From an uncultured Bacteroidota bacterium (GTDB lineage Bacteria > Bacteroidota > Bacteroidia > JADZBD01): DNA of 36,133 bases. The notes below the pieces were generated by a model. That model was not told the DNA's origin. It did no database searches and worked only from the letters and a program-made list of their open reading frames with translations. The translations under genes and the position numbers were made by a program. How positions within the stretch are numbered: the first letter of the stretch is position 1; each line of letters starts with the position of its first letter. Positions 32,153 to 36,133 of the stretch are shown piece by piece. The DNA is taken from assembly GCA_937924855.1 (NCBI GenBank), contig CALEYQ010000077.1, forward strand, positions 1 to 36,133. Direction: 5' to 3'.

Positions 32153-33919
32153 TTATTCTGCGCCGTAAATTTTATCAACCAGGGCTTTGTTATGTTCAAG
32201 AATTACTTTTCGTTTCAATGATAATTTAGGTGTAAGTTCGTTGGATTCGATGGTCCATTCCCTGGGCAGCAAGGCTTCTTTTTTAATTTTTTCGAATTGT
32301 GCCAGCGATTCATTGGCTTTCTCCACTTCCTCCCGTATTTTCTTTTTGGTTTCGGGAAGGGCTATCAACTCTTTGTTGTCGGTAAATTTAAGGCCTTTGT
32401 TTTTGGCCCAGTCTGACAGTTGGCTGAAAGAAGGGACAATGAGGGCACTTGGAAATTTCTGGCCTTCCCCGATAATCATTACTTGTTCGATGAACGGACT
32501 TTCTTTCAGTTTGTTTTCCAGGGCCAGGGGGGCAATGTATTTTCCTCCTGAAGTTTTGAAGATTTCTTTTTTGCGGTCGGTGATTTTTAAATATTTTCCT
32601 TTTACAAATTCACCGATATCTCCGGTGTGGAAATACCCGTCTTTGTCAATTACTTCCTCGGTCAGATCCGGGCGTTTGTAATAGCCCAACATAACATTGG
32701 GTCCTTTGACGAGGATTTCTCCGTCTTCGGCAATTTTTACTTCCACACCATCGATTACGGTTCCCACCGTACCGAACCAAATTCCATAGGGCTTGAAGTT
32801 GTTTACCGCCACAACAGGGGAAGTTTCGGTGAGGCCATAGCCTTCAAGCACCGTAATTCCTGCCGCATTAAATACCCTGGCCAGTCGTGGCTGGAGGGCA
32901 GCACCACCCGAGCAAACGGCCACAATATTGCCACCCAAGGCTTCTTTCCATTTGCTGAAGATCAGTTTTCGGGCAATTTTCAATTTGAATTCATACCACC
33001 AGCCATTGGCACCGTAAAGTTCATATTTAAGACCGAGGTTTAGGGCCCAGAAGAAGAGTGTTTTTTTAATGCCAGTCAGGGCTTCTCCTTTGGCTACAAT
33101 TTTATCGTAAACTTTTTCAAGGAGGCGGGGTACAGTAACAAAAATGTGAGGTTTTACTTCTTTGAGGTTGTCGCCAATAGTTTCGAGACTCTCGGCATAA
33201 TAAATGGATACTCCCTTATATATATATAAGGTGTTCAGCATTCTTTCGTACACATGGTTCAGGGGCAGGAAGCTCAAAGCCCGCCATTCGATTTCAAAGG
33301 GAGCCAGATTTTCGGAGGCAAAAACATTGGAAAGCAGATTGCTGTGCGAGAGCATCACTCCTTTGGGAACCCCTGTGGTTCCGCTGGTATATAAAATGGT
33401 AAAAAGTTCATTCGGGTCAATACCCTTCTTAATAGCTGCAATTTTCTCGGAATGTGGATTTTCCCTGCCGGTTTTGATGAGCTCCGAATAATGCGGACAG
33501 CCGGAGATGTTGTCAAAGGAGTAAACTTTTAAGTCGGGAATTTGGGCAGAAACAGAATTTACTTTTTTCAGCATTTCTGCATCTGAAACAAAAATCAGCT
33601 TAACCTCTGCATCGGATAAAATAAAATTCAGGTCTTTTTCCGAAATGGTGGGATAAATAGGGACCGTAATGGCACCGCAGATTTGCGATGCGTAGTCGGC
33701 GAAGTTCCATTCAGGCCGGTTATTTGAAATGATGCCTATCCGCATACCCGGACTTATACCGGCTGAAATCATTCCGGCTGCGAGGGCATTAACCTCAGAA
33801 ATGAAATCAAGGGTTGAATATTTTTTCCAGTTTCCTGAAACTTTTGCGGCCAGGGCATCGTTTTTAGGAAACAGTTTTGCCTGGCGTTCCAGGAGTTCAA
33901 ATACACGGGTTGGTTTCAT
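32153..33919 (-). CDS. fadD: Long-chain fatty acid--CoA ligase (AMP-forming)
   Basis: A 588-residue adenylate-forming enzyme that activates fatty acids to acyl-CoA for beta-oxidation or lipid synthesis. The AMP-binding P-loop is YTSGTTGVPKGVMLSHSN, followed by FLPLNHVYER, VLEGYGLTETSP, the hinge YFHTGDIGEFVKGKYLKITD and KKEIFKTSGGKYIAP. The length and the N-terminal RVFELLERQAKLFPKNDAL match the bacterial FAA1-like group. No signal peptide. It is the first gene of the operon with the FadB-like protein. A divergent small lipoprotein gene starts 60 bp away; no clear promoter consensus was found between them. Confidence 0.95.
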   Translation of the reverse strand: MKPTRVFELLERQAKLFPKNDALAAKVSGNWKKYSTLDFISEVNALAAGMISAGISPGMRIGIISNNRPEWNFADYASQICGAITVPIYPTISEKDLNFILSDAEVKLIFVSDAEMLKKVNSVSAQIPDLKVYSFDNISGCPHYSELIKTGRENPHSEKIAAIKKGIDPNELFTILYTSGTTGVPKGVMLSHSNLLSNVFASENLAPFEIEWRALSFLPLNHVYERMLNTLYIYKGVSIYYAESLETIGDNLKEVKPHIFVTVPRLLEKVYDKIVAKGEALTGIKKTLFFWALNLGLKYELYGANGWWYEFKLKIARKLIFSKWKEALGGNIVAVCSGGAALQPRLARVFNAAGITVLEGYGLTETSPVVAVNNFKPYGIWFGTVGTVIDGVEVKIAEDGEILVKGPNVMLGYYKRPDLTEEVIDKDGYFHTGDIGEFVKGKYLKITDRKKEIFKTSGGKYIAPLALENKLKESPFIEQVMIIGEGQKFPSALIVPSFSQLSDWAKNKGLKFTDNKELIALPETKKKIREEVEKANESLAQFEKIKKEALLPREWTIESNELTPKLSLKRKVILEHNKALVDKIYGAE

Positions 33920-33979
33920 GACAATGGATTTTAACAGGAATTAACAGTAACTTCATCCGCTCTAATTTATTAATTATTC

Positions 33980-34210
33980 ATGGTTTCCCTTTTATTTTAT
34001 TTCCGGGTACTTCTTTTTTCGGTTTTTGGGGCTTGTTTTTTTTCAACACTCACGAGCTGTGGAGGAAGTAAAAAACTAAAGCCTACCGAGGAGGTAAGGG
34101 AAACCAAGCGCATTCTGCGTAAAAAGACCAAGTCGTACCGAAAAGATGCCGCCAAAAAAAGGAAAAACAAAAGGAAGCACGGTTATTACGGCGGAAAGAA
34201 AGGGGGCTGA
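33980..34210 (+). CDS. Small basic lipoprotein
   Basis: A 76-residue protein from ATG 33980. A hydrophobic signal (LLFYFRVLLFSVFGACFF) leads to the lipobox LTSC, so the mature lipoprotein would be about 50 residues starting CGGSKKLKPTEE. The mature part is extremely rich in Lys and Arg (RILRKKTKSYRKDA, KKRKNKRKHGYYGGKKGG). No family recognised. Such a polycationic tail could bind anionic lipopolysaccharide, DNA or peptidoglycan; that is speculation. It is divergent from fadD. Confidence 0.7.
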   Translation: MVSLLFYFRVLLFSVFGACFFSTLTSCGGSKKLKPTEEVRETKRILRKKTKSYRKDAAKKRKNKRKHGYYGGKKGG

Positions 34211-34249
34211 TTTTTTCCGACTGATTTTCAAGCAATTATACGAATTTTT

Positions 34250-34274
34250 TCGATAAACACCAAAAATTTATCGA
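34250..34274. repeat. Inverted repeat just upstream of a promoter
   Basis: tcgataaa (34250-34257) and tttatcga (34267-34274) are perfect 8-bp complements with a 9-nt spacer. The right arm ends 6 bp before the -33 box of the promoter at 34281-34311. It could be an operator for the lipoprotein gene or an AT-rich terminator hairpin for the preceding small gene; TTTGTTTTTTT follows after 6 nt. Confidence 0.45.
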
Positions 34275-34280
34275 CGAATG

Positions 34281-34311
34281 TTTGTTTTTTTGAAAAAGGG
34301 ATGTACTTTTG
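34281..34311 (+). promoter_or_regulatory. Consensus Bacteroidota promoter for the lipoprotein at 34338
   Basis: TTTG (34281-34284), a 19-bp spacer and TACTTTTG (34304-34311) match the TTTG / TAnnTTTG consensus at every fixed position. The predicted 5' UTR is about 23 nt to ATG 34338. Confidence 0.75.
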
Positions 34312-34337
34312 CACCCGATTTTAAAAACCAATTAATC

Positions 34338-34748
34338 ATGAAAAACATTAAATCTATCGTTCCTTTCCTGTCTTTAGTCGTTCTGTCGTTTTCATTTGTT
34401 TCCTGCGAAAAGGAAAAAATTGCACCGGTTGTAAACCACAACCATCCTGCAAAGACCGTAAGCGTTGAATACAGAATTACCAGCCTTACCGGAGATATTA
34501 CTGTTAATTATCTGGCTCCATGTCAGGGCTTACCCGGATTGAACCCTGTTGAAACTCAAATTAACAAAACTACTCACACTATTACTTTCGATTGTTATAC
34601 CGGCACATTCCTTTCCATCGAAGCCTGGAATAACGACTATTCAAAAAATGAAATTATCCTGGAGATTTTCGTAGACGGCGAAATCTTCCAAACCGGAACT
34701 TTGAACCACAACCTCAACAAAGCGGTTGCTTCCGGAACCTACTACTAA
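34338..34748 (+). CDS. Small secreted lipoprotein of unknown function
   Basis: A 136-residue protein starting MKNIKSIVPFLSLVVLSFSF at ATG 34338. The frame opens earlier (34278), but that stretch contains the promoter, so the later start is chosen. The lipobox is FVSC, giving a mature N-terminus CEKEKIAPVVNHNHPAKTV. The rest (about 45-136) is a predicted all-beta domain (VSVEYRITSLTGDITVNY, EIILEIFVDGEIFQTG). No family recognised. It has a strong promoter and its own terminator, so it is a single-gene transcript. Confidence 0.85.
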   Translation: MKNIKSIVPFLSLVVLSFSFVSCEKEKIAPVVNHNHPAKTVSVEYRITSLTGDITVNYLAPCQGLPGLNPVETQINKTTHTITFDCYTGTFLSIEAWNNDYSKNEIILEIFVDGEIFQTGTLNHNLNKAVASGTYY

Positions 34749-34789
34749 TAAGAAGAGAATTAGTTGGTTTAATAATTGGTTAATTGGTC

Positions 34790-34827
34790 AGCCCCGGGAA
34801 TCCAACTAGTCCCGGGGCTATTTTTTT
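34790..34827 (+). terminator. Strong rho-independent terminator
   Basis: agccccggga (34790-34799) and tcccggggct (34810-34819) form a 10-bp GC-rich stem with a 10-nt loop, then A and seven T. The U-tract overlaps the stop codon of the convergent Ycf48-like gene. On the minus strand the hairpin is followed by less U-rich sequence, so it may act weakly in that direction too. Confidence 0.85.
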
Positions 34828-36046
34828 ATTGAATCTGAACCTTTTTGTAGTTCACTTCATTTCCGGATTTTACCTTTAAGAAGTATGAACCGGAAGAAAT
34901 GTCGGCACCAATAGGAATCCTGACCTGATTTTTTCCTGAAGTAGTCTTAACAGGCTGTCCCGAGTAAACTTCCTTTCCCATTAAATCCAACATAGTTATC
35001 ACCGTTTCAGTTCCCGGTTTTCCTTCGAAGGTAACCGTAAGATAATTTCCCTGTGTGGCCGGATTGGGATAGGCATGGATTGACAGGTTATTTTTTGGGA
35101 TTTCTCCAAAACCGGGGTTCGGACCGGGACTAACCACGATCAGTTTTCTTATAATTCCTCCCTTTCCGCAGGCATAACCAACCGTATCGGTTGGGAAACA
35201 AACGGCATAAAGGCGTTGAGTAGTTAAACTGGTTTGTTGGGTCCAGGTAATTCCTGTGTCTTGTGTTGTGAAAATGTTTCCGCTGTCGCCTACCACCCAA
35301 CCCGTACTGTCGTTTATCCACCAGGAGTCGTTGACAGACTTGGTGGTGGGGGGATTAATGGAGGTGAAAACTCCGGCTCCGTCGGTGGTGAGTACGTTTC
35401 CACCCGATGCGGTTACAAAGCCCATTGTGGGTGATGTAAAATACAGACTTTTCAGGGTGTCATTCGGCAATCCGGAAGTTTGTGGAGTCCAGGTTAATCC
35501 TGCGTTGGTTGTTTTCAGAAATGTTCCGTTTGTTCCACAGGCATAACCGGTGGTTGAAGAAGTGAACCAAACCGAATATAAATCCTGTGTTGTTCCCGAT
35601 GTTAAGGAGGTCCAGTTTGAACCCCCGTTTACGGTTCCAATCATCGCACCCCCTCGGCCAACGGCAATTCCTGTGTTGGCATCCATAAAATAAATGGCCA
35701 GCAGGTCGTTGGTGATGGGTGTTGGCGAATTAGTCCAGGAAGTTCCTCCATTGGTGGTTTTTACAACGGTTCCGTTGCGGGCACATAAATAACCCACACT
35801 GGCCGTAGGGAAATGCATGCCGTAAATATCCCAGGTTGTAGTTGAAACCACGGCCGACCAATTTGTTCCGCCATTTATGGTTCTTCGTAGCACCCCTCCG
35901 TTTCCCGCAGCAAAGCCATTATTATTATCGAGGAAGTAAATGGTCCGAAGGTCGTTTGTGACCCCTGAGTTTTGATTAGTCCATTGCGCCTTAACAAAAA
36001 GGCCTGATGCAATCAACGAAATGCAAAGCAGTAGTTTTGTTTTCAT
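34826..36046 (-). CDS. Secreted Ycf48/BNR-repeat beta-propeller protein with type IX sorting domain
   Basis: A 406-residue exported protein. Signal peptide MKTKLLLCISLIASGLFVKA from ATG 36046. Residues 22-305 contain about seven repeats of roughly 40 residues, with NGGTNWSAV, NGGTSWTNS and NGGSNWTSL turns and GYACGTNGT-like strands, the BNR/Asp-box style of Ycf48-like propellers. Ycf48 itself helps photosystem II assembly; in Bacteroidota these propellers are surface or secreted proteins of mostly unknown role. The last 85 residues are a type A sorting domain (LSIHAYPNPATQGNYLTVTF, SSGSYFLKVKSGNEVNYKKV). A consensus promoter lies at 36068-36098. Confidence 0.92.
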   Translation of the reverse strand: MKTKLLLCISLIASGLFVKAQWTNQNSGVTNDLRTIYFLDNNNGFAAGNGGVLRRTINGGTNWSAVVSTTTWDIYGMHFPTASVGYLCARNGTVVKTTNGGTSWTNSPTPITNDLLAIYFMDANTGIAVGRGGAMIGTVNGGSNWTSLTSGTTQDLYSVWFTSSTTGYACGTNGTFLKTTNAGLTWTPQTSGLPNDTLKSLYFTSPTMGFVTASGGNVLTTDGAGVFTSINPPTTKSVNDSWWINDSTGWVVGDSGNIFTTQDTGITWTQQTSLTTQRLYAVCFPTDTVGYACGKGGIIRKLIVVSPGPNPGFGEIPKNNLSIHAYPNPATQGNYLTVTFEGKPGTETVITMLDLMGKEVYSGQPVKTTSGKNQVRIPIGADISSGSYFLKVKSGNEVNYKKVQIQ

Positions 36047-36067
36047 AAAAGGGGGATTTTATTTATT

Positions 36068-36098
36068 CAAATCTAAGGGTTTGAAAAAACAAATCAAA
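36068..36098 (-). promoter_or_regulatory. Consensus Bacteroidota promoter for the Ycf48-like gene
   Basis: On the minus strand TTTG (36095-36098), a 19-bp spacer and TAGATTTG (36068-36075) match the consensus at every fixed position, giving a 5' UTR of about 18 nt. Confidence 0.75.
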
Positions 36099-36133
36099 GT
36101 AATTCGCTGAAAGGCAATAAAAAAACGACGGAT

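Overview
The window is a gene-dense piece of a Bacteroidota (Bacteroidetes) chromosome. The evidence is type IX secretion C-terminal sorting domains on three proteins, an LpxC-FabZ fusion, lineage-restricted families (DUF4290, DUF5683), the parA-parB-DUF5683-dapB-lepB-wbqC gene order, and Bacteroidota promoters (TTTG, about 19 bp, TAnnTTTG) without strong Shine-Dalgarno sites. Genus cannot be told. Most genes lie on the minus strand. No tRNA, rRNA, CRISPR array, transposase or phage gene was seen, and no stretch over 300 bases lacks a gene.

Layout, left to right. (1) 1-4339: three envelope genes. Two are paralogous outer-membrane barrels with thrombospondin type 3 repeats. One carries a SPOR-like region and a TGNN tandem repeat cut by the window edge, the other an EF-hand tail. 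Between them is a protein with two Ig-like repeats and a SPOR domain. (2) 4504-13427: rpsO, pnp, DUF4290, a BamE-like lipoprotein, a terminator, then murA, a thioredoxin, lpxD, lpxC-fabZ and lpxA, covering RNA turnover, peptidoglycan and lipid A. (3) 13564-18797: acyl-CoA carboxylase beta subunit, NAD-dependent epimerase, SDR and a secreted M28 peptidase. (4) 18995-22527: a small coiled-coil gene, an operon of class V aminotransferase, VOC protein and RidA whose first and last products look exported, and a sorting-domain protein. (5) 22524-29615: MBL-fold hydrolase, parA, parB, DUF5683, dapB, two tandem signal peptidases and wbqC. (6) 29787-33919: fatty-acid activation and beta-oxidation (fadD plus a FadB-like protein). 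(7) 33980-36046: two small lipoproteins and a secreted Ycf48-like repeat protein.

The most striking observation is that two conserved genes, the first signal peptidase I (TGA at 24491-24493) and the FadB-like bifunctional enzyme (TAA at 30855-30857), are each cut by one in-frame stop, with clearly homologous sequence continuing in the same frame. Other points worth checking are the envelope trio with its slippage-prone repeats, a MurA with Asp in place of the fosfomycin-target Cys, RNA hairpins around rpsO-pnp, and the apparently exported PLP-enzyme/RidA operon.
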